DNA from: UBA7446 sp965657545
GTDB taxonomy: Bacteria > Bacteroidota > Bacteroidia > Flavobacteriales > Flavobacteriaceae
Length of the DNA stretch: 64,000 nucleotides
NCBI GenBank assembly: GCA_965657545.1
Contig: CBFHOG010000009.1
Span: 23,913-87,912, forward strand
Reading direction: 5' to 3'
A program made the position numbers and the translations under genes. Under the pieces are notes generated by a model. The model saw nothing but the letters and a program-made list of their open reading frames with translations, did not search any database and was not told where the DNA came from. This document shows, in pieces, positions 7,148 to 16,132 of this stretch. Numbering within the stretch: position 1 is the first letter of the stretch; the number at the start of each line of letters is the position of its first letter.

Positions 7148-9487
7148 ATGAGTTCATTCCTATTTTATTTACCTATTGTGTTGGCTGTTGTTGGATTACT
7201 TGTTATGCTTGTCAAAGCGCAATGGGTTCGCAAGCAGTCTGCCGGTGACGCAAAAATGCGCGAAATATCAAGTGCTATTAAAGAAGGTGCTTTGGCATTC
7301 TTAAACGCAGAGTACAGGTTGCTTTTATTTTTTGTTTTAGGGGCATCGGTTGCGTTGTATTTTATTTCAACGCTTGTTGCTACCACGCATTGGATGATTG
7401 TACCTGCGTTTGTACTGGGTGCTATATTTAGTGGTTTTGCTGGAAATATTGGAATGCGTATTGCCACAGATGCTAATGCTAGAACAGCCGAGGCAGCCAA
7501 AACGAGTTTGCCTAATGCCTTAAAAGTTTCTTTTGGCGGAGGTACCGTAATGGGTCTTGGTGTTGCGGGTCTTGCCGTTTTAGGGTTAAGCTTATTGTTT
7601 TTATTTTTTGTTCAAAAATTTGTGGGTACAGATGGTGACTTCTACACCCAAATGACACTTGTTTTAGAAACACTTGCAGGATTTTCTTTAGGTGCAGAAT
7701 CAATTGCATTGTTCGCTCGTGTGGGTGGTGGTATTTATACCAAAGCCGCAGACGTAGGTGCCGACTTAGTGGGTAAAGTAGAAGCTGGAATTCCAGAAGA
7801 TGACCCTAGAAACCCTGCAACTATTGCTGATAATGTAGGAGACAACGTGGGAGATGTAGCTGGAATGGGTGCTGATTTATTTGGGTCCTATGTGGCAACT
7901 GTCTTGGCAGCCATGGTACTTGGAAACTATCTAATTAAAGACATGCTTGATGCGGGGACTGAACTCACAAGTTTTGATGGTATGGGACCAATTTTGTTAC
8001 CATTAGTCATTGCGGGTGTAGGTGTTGTAGCTTCTATAGTTGGGACCTTATTCGTACGCATTAAAAACAACGATGCTAAAGAATCACAAGTGCAAAAAGC
8101 ACTTGACACAGGTAACTGGGTTGCCATTTTACTTACTCTTGCTGCCAGTTGGTATTTTATTGATTGGATGCTTCCAGCTACATTAAATATGAATTTCTTT
8201 GGAGAAGGAATTGTTGCGATCCCCTCAATAAACGTATTTTGGGCGGCTTGTATAGGGCTTGCGGTTGGAGCACTTATTTCAATAGTTACAGCGTATTACA
8301 CTTCACTTGGTAAAAAACCTGTTTTAGACATTGTAAAAAACAGTTCTACAGGAGCAGCTACGAATATTATTGCTGGACTTGCTGTTGGAATGAAATCTAC
8401 ATTTTTGTCTGTTATCCTTTTTGCAGCAGCCATTTTTGCTTCTTATACATTAGCTGGATTTTATGGCGTTGCATTGGCTGCATCTGCGATGATGGCAACT
8501 ACTGCTATGCAACTCGCTATTGATGCTTTTGGACCTATTGCTGACAATGCTGGTGGTGTTGCCGAAATGAGCGAACTTGATCCTGAAGTGCGCGAGCGTA
8601 CCGATATTTTAGATTCTGTTGGTAACACAACAGCAGCAGTTGGAAAAGGATTTGCCATTGCTTCTGCTGCACTTACGGCACTTGCGCTGTTTGCTGCTTA
8701 CGTTACCTTCACTGGTATTGATGGAATTAATATTTTCAAGGCAGATGTGCTTGCGATGCTTTTTGTCGGAGGTATGATACCTGTGGTTTTTTCCGCCCTT
8801 GCCATGCAATCGGTTGGAAAGGCAGCCATGGAAATGGTTTACGAAGTACGCCGCCAGTTTAAAGAAATTCCAGGAATTTTAGAAGGAAAAGGGAAACCTG
8901 AATATGCAAAATGTGTTGATATTTCTACCAAAGCTGCGCTTAAAGAAATGCTAATACCGGGATTAATTACCATTATTACACCTATTGTAATTGGGTTGTT
9001 GTTCGGTGCTGAGCCACTTGGTGGTTATATGGCAGGCGTTTGCGTTTCGGGTGTTATGTGGGCTATTTTCCAAAACAACGCCGGTGGTGCTTGGGATAAT
9101 GCTAAAAAATCTTTTGAAGCAGGTGTAGAAATTGAAGGTGAAATGGTGTACAAAGGCAGCGAGGCTCATAAAGCAGCGGTAACTGGCGATACGGTTGGTG
9201 ACCCTTTTAAAGACACCTCAGGGCCTTCTATGAATATACTTATTAAACTTACGTGTTTGATTGGTCTTGTATTGGCACCTCTTTTAGGTGATGGTCATGA
9301 CGCTAAAGAAGATATTCTACAAGTTGATGTCCGTATGGAGCGCACAGATGAAGGACTTGCAAAAGGTGTTTTGACTGTTGTTACATCAGAAAATGGTAAA
9401 GAAGTAGAAAAAATTAAAATTTTTGAAGGTAACGAGCAAGAAGTAAAGTCTGCTATCGATGCCGCAGAAAGCGAGCTTAATCTTTAG
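7148..9487 (+). CDS. hppA: Membrane-bound ion-pumping pyrophosphatase, K+-dependent type
   Basis: Couples pyrophosphate hydrolysis to H+ and/or Na+ export across the inner membrane. The 779-residue, many-helix protein carries ADLVGKVEAGIPEDDPRNPA (substrate-binding Asp/Lys/Glu, about residue 210), NPATIADNVGDNVGDVAGMG, the DAFGPIADNAGGVAEMSEL segment, and DSVGNTTAAVGKGFAIASA. Ala rather than Lys after GNTT marks the K+-dependent subfamily. Ion specificity cannot be assigned. About 50 residues follow the usual last helix (LGDGHDAKEDI onward) as a polar, charged C-terminal tail. It is 13 bp after pdhB, and its 3' end overlaps the convergent kinase gene by 11 bp. Confidence 0.96.
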   Translation: MSSFLFYLPIVLAVVGLLVMLVKAQWVRKQSAGDAKMREISSAIKEGALAFLNAEYRLLLFFVLGASVALYFISTLVATTHWMIVPAFVLGAIFSGFAGNIGMRIATDANARTAEAAKTSLPNALKVSFGGGTVMGLGVAGLAVLGLSLLFLFFVQKFVGTDGDFYTQMTLVLETLAGFSLGAESIALFARVGGGIYTKAADVGADLVGKVEAGIPEDDPRNPATIADNVGDNVGDVAGMGADLFGSYVATVLAAMVLGNYLIKDMLDAGTELTSFDGMGPILLPLVIAGVGVVASIVGTLFVRIKNNDAKESQVQKALDTGNWVAILLTLAASWYFIDWMLPATLNMNFFGEGIVAIPSINVFWAACIGLAVGALISIVTAYYTSLGKKPVLDIVKNSSTGAATNIIAGLAVGMKSTFLSVILFAAAIFASYTLAGFYGVALAASAMMATTAMQLAIDAFGPIADNAGGVAEMSELDPEVRERTDILDSVGNTTAAVGKGFAIASAALTALALFAAYVTFTGIDGINIFKADVLAMLFVGGMIPVVFSALAMQSVGKAAMEMVYEVRRQFKEIPGILEGKGKPEYAKCVDISTKAALKEMLIPGLITIITPIVIGLLFGAEPLGGYMAGVCVSGVMWAIFQNNAGGAWDNAKKSFEAGVEIEGEMVYKGSEAHKAAVTGDTVGDPFKDTSGPSMNILIKLTCLIGLVLAPLLGDGHDAKEDILQVDVRMERTDEGLAKGVLTVVTSENGKEVEKIKIFEGNEQEVKSAIDAAESELNL

Positions 9488-10103
9488 CCGTAAATAATCC
9501 GCTGAGCTCAGCGTCTATTTTTTCGATTACAGAACCCAAATCCTCTTTGTTGTCCACAAAGTTTAGTTCATCCACGTCAATGATAAGGAGTTTTCCTTTG
9601 TCGTAATCGTGTACCCAAGCTTCGTAGCGTTCGTTTAGCCTGCTCAAATACTCAATGCTTATGGAATTTTCATAGTCTCTTCCGCGCTTGTGAATTTGTG
9701 ATACTAAGTTGGAGATTGAGCTTCTTAAATAAATCATCAAGTCGGGGCCTTTTACCAATGATTCCATCAAATTAAAAACGGCAGTATAATTGCTAAAATC
9801 TCGATGCGTCATTAGTCCCATAGCATGCAGGTTGGGCGCAAAAATGTGCGCATCTTCATATATTGAACGATCTTGAACAACGTCTTTGCCATTTTTTTGA
9901 ATGTCAAGAATTTGTCTAAACCTACTATTTAAAAAATAAATTTGAAGGTTAAAAGACCAACGTTCCATCTCAGCATAAAAATCATCTAAGTACGGATTTT
10001 CTACTACGTCCTCGTAAAGGGCTTCCCAGCCATAGTGTTTATGTAAAAGTTCTGTAAGCGTTGTTTTTCCAGCTCCAATGTTTCCTGCTATGGCTACGTG
10101 CAT
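9477..10103 (-). CDS. Deoxynucleoside kinase (deoxyadenosine/deoxyguanosine kinase type)
   Basis: Phosphorylates deoxynucleosides for dNTP salvage. About 208 residues with the P-loop GNIGAGKTTL at the very N-terminus, the ERWSFNLQIYFLNSRF substrate helix, QDRSIYEDAHIFA (the DRS motif contacting substrate) and the LID region HKRGRDYENSI. The start is set at MHVAIAGNIG; an ATG two codons upstream (10109) is equally possible. Substrate preference cannot be read. It converges on hppA with an 11-bp overlap and may act with the nupC nucleoside importer, though it is a separate transcription unit. Confidence 0.93.
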   Translation of the reverse strand: MHVAIAGNIGAGKTTLTELLHKHYGWEALYEDVVENPYLDDFYAEMERWSFNLQIYFLNSRFRQILDIQKNGKDVVQDRSIYEDAHIFAPNLHAMGLMTHRDFSNYTAVFNLMESLVKGPDLMIYLRSSISNLVSQIHKRGRDYENSISIEYLSRLNERYEAWVHDYDKGKLLIIDVDELNFVDNKEDLGSVIEKIDAELSGLFTAKD

Positions 10104-10189
10104 CTTCAATAATTATGGAGTTAAATATAAGTATCTTTATTAAAAATTTCTTTTGTTTTCAAACTATTTAGTCTTTATTGGGTCTAAAA

Positions 10190-10220
10190 TTTATTTAAAG
10201 CAAACGTTATTTTACATTTG
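10190..10220 (+). promoter_or_regulatory. Promoter of the GLPGLI/outer-membrane barrel pair
   Basis: TACATTTG at 10213-10220 matches TAnnTTTG exactly, and TTTA lies 19 bp upstream (10190-10193) as an imperfect -33 element. The ATG follows 14 bp after the box. The surrounding 125-bp gap holds nothing else I can recognise. Confidence 0.6.
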
Positions 10221-10234
10221 CTAAAATTTCACAT

Positions 10235-11068
10235 ATGAAATCTGTCTTTATTACAATTTTAATTTTGAGTTCTTCTTTGACATACGCACAGCAAATCAAG
10301 GCTACATACGCTATGAAAGTTACAAGGAATATGGATTTTAGTGGAAATCCAAATATGCCCAAACAAGTCATTGAGCGAATTAAAAAGCGTCTTTCTGAAC
10401 CCGTAATTTACGACTTGTTCTTTGACCAAAACCAATCCATTTATAAGCAACAACAGAAGCTCGATGCTCCTCAGTCAAGTGGTAGAGGCGGTATGTCAAT
10501 GCGATTTGGTAGTGGTTCTCAAAATATCATGCACACCAATTTAGCAACGCGTAAACAAACCAACCAACAAGACCTTTTTGGTAAAATGTTTTTGGTGAAT
10601 AAAAATGTTAAAATACCAGAATGGAATTTTACTGGCGAGAGCAAGCAAATAGGGCAATATATGGCCTATGAGGCAACTTATACACAGATGCAAACCCCGC
10701 CACAGTTTAGGATGTCTTTTGGTAGAGGAGGTAATAATGAAGAGGAAAAAGAAAAGGAACCAGAAAAAATTGAGGTAACGGTTTCGGTTTGGTTTACACC
10801 AGATATTCCTATTTCTGCTGGACCAGACAACTATTTTGGTTTACCTGGTTTGGTTTTGATGGTGCAAGACAACAACAAGGCGTTGGTATGTACCGAAGTG
10901 CAGATGAATCCAAAGGATAAAATAAAACTTACCCCACCCAAAAAGGGCGATGAAGTAACTTGGAAAGAATTTAATGAAATCCGTGAAAAGAAAGCCAAAG
11001 AAATGAGAGATCGTTTTCAAAACAATAGCAACCGGAGCAATCAAAGTCGCATCTTTATCAGAAATTAA
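10235..11068 (+). CDS. GLPGLI family exported protein
   Basis: A 277-residue protein with a Sec signal peptide (MKSVFITILILSSSLTYAQQ, probable cleavage after the final Ala). It contains the family's namesake motif as YFGLPGLVLMVQDNNKAL around residues 200-215. The middle has a Gly/Arg/Ser-rich stretch (about 84-95) and an acidic-lysine run (EEEKEKEPEKIE), and the C-terminus is Asn/Ser/Arg-rich. The function of GLPGLI proteins is unknown; they typically accompany large outer-membrane receptors. Here the gene ends 2 bp before such a receptor gene, so the two are almost certainly co-expressed and may act together in the periplasm. Confidence 0.88.
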   Translation: MKSVFITILILSSSLTYAQQIKATYAMKVTRNMDFSGNPNMPKQVIERIKKRLSEPVIYDLFFDQNQSIYKQQQKLDAPQSSGRGGMSMRFGSGSQNIMHTNLATRKQTNQQDLFGKMFLVNKNVKIPEWNFTGESKQIGQYMAYEATYTQMQTPPQFRMSFGRGGNNEEEKEKEPEKIEVTVSVWFTPDIPISAGPDNYFGLPGLVLMVQDNNKALVCTEVQMNPKDKIKLTPPKKGDEVTWKEFNEIREKKAKEMRDRFQNNSNRSNQSRIFIRN

Positions 11069-11070
11069 TA

Positions 11071-13740
11071 ATGAAATATAGCATTTGTATTGTCTGGTCA
11101 GCTTTGTTGCTGACCCTAGGAGTATTCGGTCAAAATATTAGGTTTGAAGGAGTGGTCTTAGATAGTTTAGGCGTTGCCATTTCCACTGCCAATGTGGTAG
11201 CAAAAAATCAAGAAACCAATCGGATGGATAGTTTTGCTATTTCAGATTTGGATGGAAAATTTTCTATTGGAATAAAAAAAGATGTCCCGTACCTAATTAA
11301 GGTGTCCTACCTCGGTTTTAAGCCCATTGAGCTAGAACGAAACGCCTCTTCTGACGTGAATGAAGTAATCGTTTTGTATGAGCAAGCGGAACAACTTGAG
11401 GGCGTAGAGGTAACATATGAAATCCCTGTTTCTATTCAAGGAGATACGATTGTGTACAATGCCGACTCATTTAATACAGGGTCTGAGAGAAAATTACGGG
11501 ATGTACTCGAAAACTTACCAGGTGTGGAAATCAATAGCGATGGACAGATTGAAGTGGAGGGGAGACAGGTAAACAAAGTCATGGTAGAGGGAAAAGATTT
11601 CTTTGATGGCGACTCAAAAATTGCCACAGAAAATATCCCTGCGAATGCCATTGACAAAATACAGGTGCTTAAAAACTTTAATGAAGTTTCACAACTTGGC
11701 GGCGTTACAAACAACGACGATAACATGGCCATTAACATCAAGCTTAAACAAGGAAAAGATAAGTTTTGGTTTGGTGAAATTGGTGCTGGAGGGGGCGAAA
11801 AAGATCGCTTTATTTTAAATCCAAAAGTGTTTTTTTACAGCCCAAAAACAAGTATCAACTTTCTTGGTAACAGAAACAACCTTGGCGATAATCCTTTTAC
11901 GCGTCAAGATTATTTTCGTTTTACTGGCGGATTTCGTAATCAAAGCAATCAAAGTGGATCTTCTATTCAGATTCAAACCGATGATGTTGGGCTAACCAAT
12001 CTTCAAAATAACAATGCGGCATCTATTGAAAACGATTTTGCTGCTACAAATTTTTCACATTCACCAAAAAAGGGACTTGACTTTTCGGGCTTTGCTATTG
12101 TATCGAAAAATAATACCAAAATTAAATCCATAAGAGAACGCACCTTTACCACTACTGGAGTAACAGAAACTACAGATAATGACTTTGATCAAACCAATAC
12201 TTCACAATTGTACAAGCTCAGTATGTTGTACAATTCAAATCCAAATTTTCAGTTTGAGTATGATATCTTTTACCGAACCGCCGAAGAAGACGAGTTTAGT
12301 CAAACAACTTCAACAGCAAGGTTTCAAGAAGATATTGCTTCTAACCGTACGCAAAAACCACAACAACTCAATCAAAATTTAAACGCCTATTTCACCATTA
12401 ACGAGAAGCATATTTTTGCTTTTGAACTTCAGCATTCCATACAAGAAGAAAATCCAATATATAAACTTCAAAAGGAACGGATTTTATTTCCTGATATTCT
12501 ACCACTTCCACAACAGCCAGATGGCTATTTGGTACAACAGAATCGCTTCACCAAAACAAATAAGCTCGACGGACGCCTAGAATACTATTATATGTTGACG
12601 GATTTATCTAGTATGAACCTTACAGCTGGTACTACACAAGTGCGTCAAGAATATGATTCTAGTATGGGAAATTATGTGGATGGCGAACTGGACATTTTTG
12701 ATGCTTCGAACTTAATAAATGACGCGCGTCTCGAGTTTTCCGACGTATATACTGCGTTGCGCTACAGGCTAAAAAGCGGAAAGTTTACATTTAATCCAGG
12801 GCTTACACTCCACAAGTACGATATCAATACCATCCAATCAAATACACTTGAAACAGACGAAACCAGAGTTTTACCCGATGTGTGGATAAGCTATCAAATG
12901 CGTAAGTCAGAGAACTTGCGTTTTACCTATAAAGCACAGCTGCAGTATTCCGATTTGAGTAGGTTGGGAGATGCATATACTTTTAACAATTACAACCGTC
13001 TTTTTTTAGGAAACAGCAGTTTGAAGCCTGCCTATTTTAACAATTTCACGTTGAATTATTTCAACTTTAATATGTTTAATTTTACTAATATTTTTGTTAG
13101 ACTAAACTACAGAAAACAGTTTGACACCTTTAAAACGGTGAATCAAATCAATGGTATAAATAGAGAATCTTCTCCGTTTAATTCTCCAAAAGCGGAGGAG
13201 CGTATCAACCTAAGTGGGAGATTGCAAAAAAGATTTAATAATGTAAAAACGAGCTTTACGCTTAGAGCCAATAAAAACACGTCTTACAATATTGTCAATG
13301 ACGATTTACGCAGATTTGACTATCTCACTCAATTTGGTAGTGCTAGTGTGGCAACTAATTTTAAGGCAGCGCCAAACGTTGAGCTTGGTTATAGTTATAA
13401 TATAAACCGATCCAAGGACGAAAACCAGATTTTGCATTATATAACTGAGCGCCCATTTGTAGGAGTTGATGCAGCTTTTTTGAACGGATTTATCTTTTTA
13501 GCCGAGTATAGCTTTTATGATTATAGACAGGGAGGCACATCACTTAACACCTATGACGATTTTACCATGTCGCTTGTGTATCAGAAAAAAGACAGTCCTT
13601 GGGAGCTGAGTGTTCAAGCAAATAATGTGTTAGGAAACGAAAGTATCAATCGTGATAATTTTTCTGGAATTGCACAAAACACAACCTTGTATATGATTCA
13701 GCCAAGGTTTATTTATTTTATGTTGAAATACATTTTATAG
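11071..13740 (+). CDS. TonB-receptor-like outer-membrane beta-barrel protein with carboxypeptidase-regulatory-like domain
   Basis: An 889-residue outer-membrane protein. A signal peptide (first about 20 residues, ending LGVFG) is followed by a CarboxypepD_reg-like beta-sandwich (about 24-105; FEGVVLDSLGVAISTANVVA), a plug-like domain (about 140-235; LRDVLENLPGVEINSDGQIE and NVxVEGKDFF-type strands) and a long barrel rich in alternating aromatic strands, ending in a membrane-type strand (FIYFMLKYIL). This matches the OMP_b-brl_3 group, which resembles TonB-dependent receptors but often lacks a clear TonB box. None is evident here. The substrate is unknown. It is paired with the upstream GLPGLI gene. 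Confidence 0.88.
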   Translation: MKYSICIVWSALLLTLGVFGQNIRFEGVVLDSLGVAISTANVVAKNQETNRMDSFAISDLDGKFSIGIKKDVPYLIKVSYLGFKPIELERNASSDVNEVIVLYEQAEQLEGVEVTYEIPVSIQGDTIVYNADSFNTGSERKLRDVLENLPGVEINSDGQIEVEGRQVNKVMVEGKDFFDGDSKIATENIPANAIDKIQVLKNFNEVSQLGGVTNNDDNMAINIKLKQGKDKFWFGEIGAGGGEKDRFILNPKVFFYSPKTSINFLGNRNNLGDNPFTRQDYFRFTGGFRNQSNQSGSSIQIQTDDVGLTNLQNNNAASIENDFAATNFSHSPKKGLDFSGFAIVSKNNTKIKSIRERTFTTTGVTETTDNDFDQTNTSQLYKLSMLYNSNPNFQFEYDIFYRTAEEDEFSQTTSTARFQEDIASNRTQKPQQLNQNLNAYFTINEKHIFAFELQHSIQEENPIYKLQKERILFPDILPLPQQPDGYLVQQNRFTKTNKLDGRLEYYYMLTDLSSMNLTAGTTQVRQEYDSSMGNYVDGELDIFDASNLINDARLEFSDVYTALRYRLKSGKFTFNPGLTLHKYDINTIQSNTLETDETRVLPDVWISYQMRKSENLRFTYKAQLQYSDLSRLGDAYTFNNYNRLFLGNSSLKPAYFNNFTLNYFNFNMFNFTNIFVRLNYRKQFDTFKTVNQINGINRESSPFNSPKAEERINLSGRLQKRFNNVKTSFTLRANKNTSYNIVNDDLRRFDYLTQFGSASVATNFKAAPNVELGYSYNINRSKDENQILHYITERPFVGVDAAFLNGFIFLAEYSFYDYRQGGTSLNTYDDFTMSLVYQKKDSPWELSVQANNVLGNESINRDNFSGIAQNTTLYMIQPRFIYFMLKYIL

Positions 13741-13741
13741 C

Positions 13742-13749
13742 TATATTTG
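13742..13749 (+). promoter_or_regulatory. -7 box upstream of the DUF6588-like gene
   Basis: TATATTTG directly after the barrel gene's stop codon matches TAnnTTTG and lies 23 bp before the next ATG. The only -33 candidate (TTG at 13723-13725) is closer than usual (16 bp), so this is a tentative call. Confidence 0.4.
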
Positions 13750-13772
13750 ATTTAAATCTTTATACCCAAATT

Positions 13773-14732
13773 ATGAAACGCACAATTTTATTTTTCTCAC
13801 TTTTTACTGTAACATTTTCTTTTGCACAGCTCTTTGATGATCTTAAAAATGTACTTGCCGCAACTGCAGAAGATGCACAAACATTAGCCGATGCTTACAT
13901 TTCACCTGTTGGACAATCGTTGACCTACGGCTTAAATACGGGATGGGCATCATCTGCAAAAACACATAAAAAACTTGGCTTTGACCTTACTGTTGGCACA
14001 GCCCTTCCAAGTGTCCCTGATGCAGCAAAAAGTTTTAATACCAGCAATTTGGGGTTAAAACAACTCACCCCAAGTGCACCTACCGCAAGCACTGTTTTTG
14101 GTTCTAAAAATACAGCCACATTTACTGAAAGCATTACAAATACTTCGGTAAAACTACCGGGCTTTGAGAACGAATTAGTAATGAATTCTTTACCTGTGCC
14201 ATATCTACAAGCAGGAGTAGGGCTCTTTTTTGATACCGATATTATTGTGCGCTATGTTCCAAAAACAAAAATAAAAGGCCTTGAGTTTGATGTCCTTGGC
14301 GTTGGTGTTAAGCATAATTTGATGCAATATTTCGGCCTTTTAGATAAACTTCCACTGAATGTTTCTGCGCTAGCCTCTTTCACAAAACTTAATGGCAATT
14401 ACCAACTTAATAACGCAAAGCCTGATCAAAAAGTGGACTTAGGTGTTGATACATTTATGGTACAAGCGTTGGCTTCGCTAGACTTTCCTATCATAAGCGT
14501 AGTTGGTGGTTTTGGTTACGGCAAAGGAGATGCCAGCATCCAACTTTTAGGAGATTACTCATCCGAATATCCCGGGACATCAAAAGACCCATTAAAAGTA
14601 GAAGACACATATACTGGCACACATGCTATGGTTGGTGTTCGTGCAAATCTTTTATTTTTAAAAATCTTTGCCAACTACACACTGCAGAAGTTTAACACAC
14701 TTAACGCTGGAATTTCCTTTAGTTTCCGTTAA
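13773..14732 (+). CDS. Exported DUF6588-like protein, probable outer-membrane barrel
   Basis: 319 residues with a signal peptide (MKRTILFFSLFTVTFSFAQ). The mature protein starts with a helical segment (LFDDLKNVLAATAEDAQTLA). It continues with alternating beta strands and Gly-rich turns (VGLFFDTDIIVRYVP, GVGVKHNLMQYF, VGGFGYGKGDAS) and ends FNTLNAGISFSFR, a C-terminal aromatic strand typical of outer-membrane barrels. It resembles the Bacteroidota family DUF6588; the function is unknown. It stands alone between the receptor gene and the SAM-regulated methionine operon. Confidence 0.75.
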   Translation: MKRTILFFSLFTVTFSFAQLFDDLKNVLAATAEDAQTLADAYISPVGQSLTYGLNTGWASSAKTHKKLGFDLTVGTALPSVPDAAKSFNTSNLGLKQLTPSAPTASTVFGSKNTATFTESITNTSVKLPGFENELVMNSLPVPYLQAGVGLFFDTDIIVRYVPKTKIKGLEFDVLGVGVKHNLMQYFGLLDKLPLNVSALASFTKLNGNYQLNNAKPDQKVDLGVDTFMVQALASLDFPIISVVGGFGYGKGDASIQLLGDYSSEYPGTSKDPLKVEDTYTGTHAMVGVRANLLFLKIFANYTLQKFNTLNAGISFSFR

Positions 14733-14737
14733 AAAGT

Positions 14738-14768
14738 ATTGCAATTTATCGGTACAGTTGTATATTTG
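14738..14768 (+). promoter_or_regulatory. Promoter of the methionine/SAM operon
   Basis: TATATTTG at 14761-14768 with ATTG 19 bp upstream (14738-14741). The predicted start, about 14775, places the SAM-II aptamer at the extreme 5' end of the transcript. Confidence 0.7.
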
Positions 14769-14776
14769 CACCAACA

Positions 14777-14826
14777 GAGGAAGGATTTGACTGATTGCAA
14801 CCTCTCAAAAAAACTGCTAAAACAGC
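14777..14826 (+). ncRNA. SAM-II riboswitch aptamer
   Basis: The stem GAGG (14777-14780) pairs with CCTC (14801-14804). The loop reads GATTTGACTGATTGCAA, close to the SAM-II loop consensus. An A-rich joiner follows, and then TGCTAAAACAGC, carrying the conserved GCTAAA. Loop bases CTG (14791-14793) can pair with CAG (14823-14825) to form the H-type pseudoknot helix P2, replacing the CC:GG pair of the structurally known SAM-II RNA. It lies 50 bp before metK. The assignment is from memory of the motif, but stem, loop, joiner and pseudoknot all fit. Confidence 0.85.
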
Positions 14827-14872
14827 TTGCTTTTGATTACTGCAATCAGTCAATACACTCCCCAAAAGCAAG
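14787..14872 (+). promoter_or_regulatory. Expression platform of the metK riboswitch: two interleaved helices
   Basis: Segment A (14787-14799, inside the aptamer loop and pseudoknot) is perfectly complementary over 13 bp to A' (14841-14853). Segment B, CTTGCTTTTG (14826-14835), is perfectly complementary over 10 bp to B', CAAAAGCAAG (14863-14872), which ends 3 nt before the metK ATG. The order A-B-A'-B' makes the two helices compete. A:A' destroys the aptamer and would free the start. An intact, SAM-bound aptamer would leave B free to pair with B' and cover the translation start. No T-run follows, so translational control is inferred. Confidence 0.7.
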
Positions 14873-14875
14873 ATT

Positions 14876-16123
14876 ATGTCATACTTTTTTACATCAGAAT
14901 CAGTAGGTGAAGGTCACCCGGATAAGGTATCCGATCAAATTAGCGATGCGCTATTAGATCACTTTATAGCTTTTGACCCAGCGAGTAAAGTTGCCTGCGA
15001 AACCTTAGTCACAACAGGACAAGCAATAATTGCTGGAGAGGTTAAAAGCAAAACCTATTTAGATCTTCAATCCATCACACGAAACACCATTAACCATATT
15101 GGCTATACCGAAGATGCCTATCAATTTTCTGGCGATTCTTGTGGTGTCATCTCGCTCATTCATGAACAGTCTGCAGATATCAATCAGGGCGTAGAACGTG
15201 AAGAGGACAAACAACAAGGCGCAGGTGATCAGGGAATTATGTTCGGTTATGCCAACAATGAAACTGAAAATTACATGCCCTTAGCACTTGATATTGCGCA
15301 CAACATCATGCGTGTATTGTCGGATTTTAGAAGAGAAAAAACACAAATTCCGTACCTAAGACCAGATGCTAAATCACAGGTTACCTTAGAGTATAGCGAT
15401 GATCACAAACCGCTGCGTGTAGATACCATTGTAATTTCTACCCAACACGACGATTTTGATGCGGATGAAGTTATGCTAGCAAAAATCAGAAAAGATTTGA
15501 TTGAGCTGGTCATTCCAAAAGTTATATCGAGCTACCCAAAGGCGGTTCAAGAATTATTCGGAAGTGATATTGCCTATCACATCAACCCAACGGGAAAGTT
15601 TGTTATTGGAGGCCCTCACGGAGATACTGGCTTAACAGGTCGAAAAATCATTGTAGACACCTATGGCGGAAAAGGAGCGCATGGCGGTGGTGCATTTAGT
15701 GGGAAAGACCCATCTAAAGTGGATAGAAGTGCTGCTTATGCAGCGCGTCATATTGCGAAAAATTTGGTAGCTGCTGGAATTTGCGACGAAGTTTTAGTGC
15801 AATTGAGCTATGCCATTGGAGTAGCTGCGCCAACATCAATATTTATTAATACTTATGGTACAGCTAAAATTTCACATACCGATGCAGAAATTGCCGAAAA
15901 AATATCCAAGCTGGTTGATTTAACGCCTTATGGTATTGAGCAACGACTAAAACTTAGAAACCCTATCTATTTTGAAACTGCCGCCTACGGACATATGGGC
16001 AGAACACCCAAAATCGTAAAAAAGACTTTCGAGTCACCCTATAACGGTCGCATAGACTGTGAGGTGGAATTATTCACATGGGAAAAACTTGATTTAATAG
16101 AAACTTTCAAAAAACAATTTTAA
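14876..16123 (+). CDS. metK: S-adenosylmethionine synthase
   Basis: Makes SAM from methionine and ATP. At 415 residues it is slightly longer than the E. coli enzyme. It shows FFTSESVGEGHPDKVSDQIS (His and Asp of the ATP/metal site), GDQGIMFGYA, the GGPHGDTGLTGRKIIVDTYG loop and GGGAFSGKDPSKVDRSAAY. It is the first gene of an eight-gene operon and the direct target of the SAM-II riboswitch, so its own product should repress it. Confidence 0.98.
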   Translation: MSYFFTSESVGEGHPDKVSDQISDALLDHFIAFDPASKVACETLVTTGQAIIAGEVKSKTYLDLQSITRNTINHIGYTEDAYQFSGDSCGVISLIHEQSADINQGVEREEDKQQGAGDQGIMFGYANNETENYMPLALDIAHNIMRVLSDFRREKTQIPYLRPDAKSQVTLEYSDDHKPLRVDTIVISTQHDDFDADEVMLAKIRKDLIELVIPKVISSYPKAVQELFGSDIAYHINPTGKFVIGGPHGDTGLTGRKIIVDTYGGKGAHGGGAFSGKDPSKVDRSAAYAARHIAKNLVAAGICDEVLVQLSYAIGVAAPTSIFINTYGTAKISHTDAEIAEKISKLVDLTPYGIEQRLKLRNPIYFETAAYGHMGRTPKIVKKTFESPYNGRIDCEVELFTWEKLDLIETFKKQF

Positions 16124-16132
16124 ATATAAAAC

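Noticed and set aside
14777..14826. SAM-I (S-box) riboswitch before metK
   Set aside because: There is no four-way junction or kink-turn; the compact single stem, GATTTGAC..TTGCAA loop and GCTAAA tail fit SAM-II instead.
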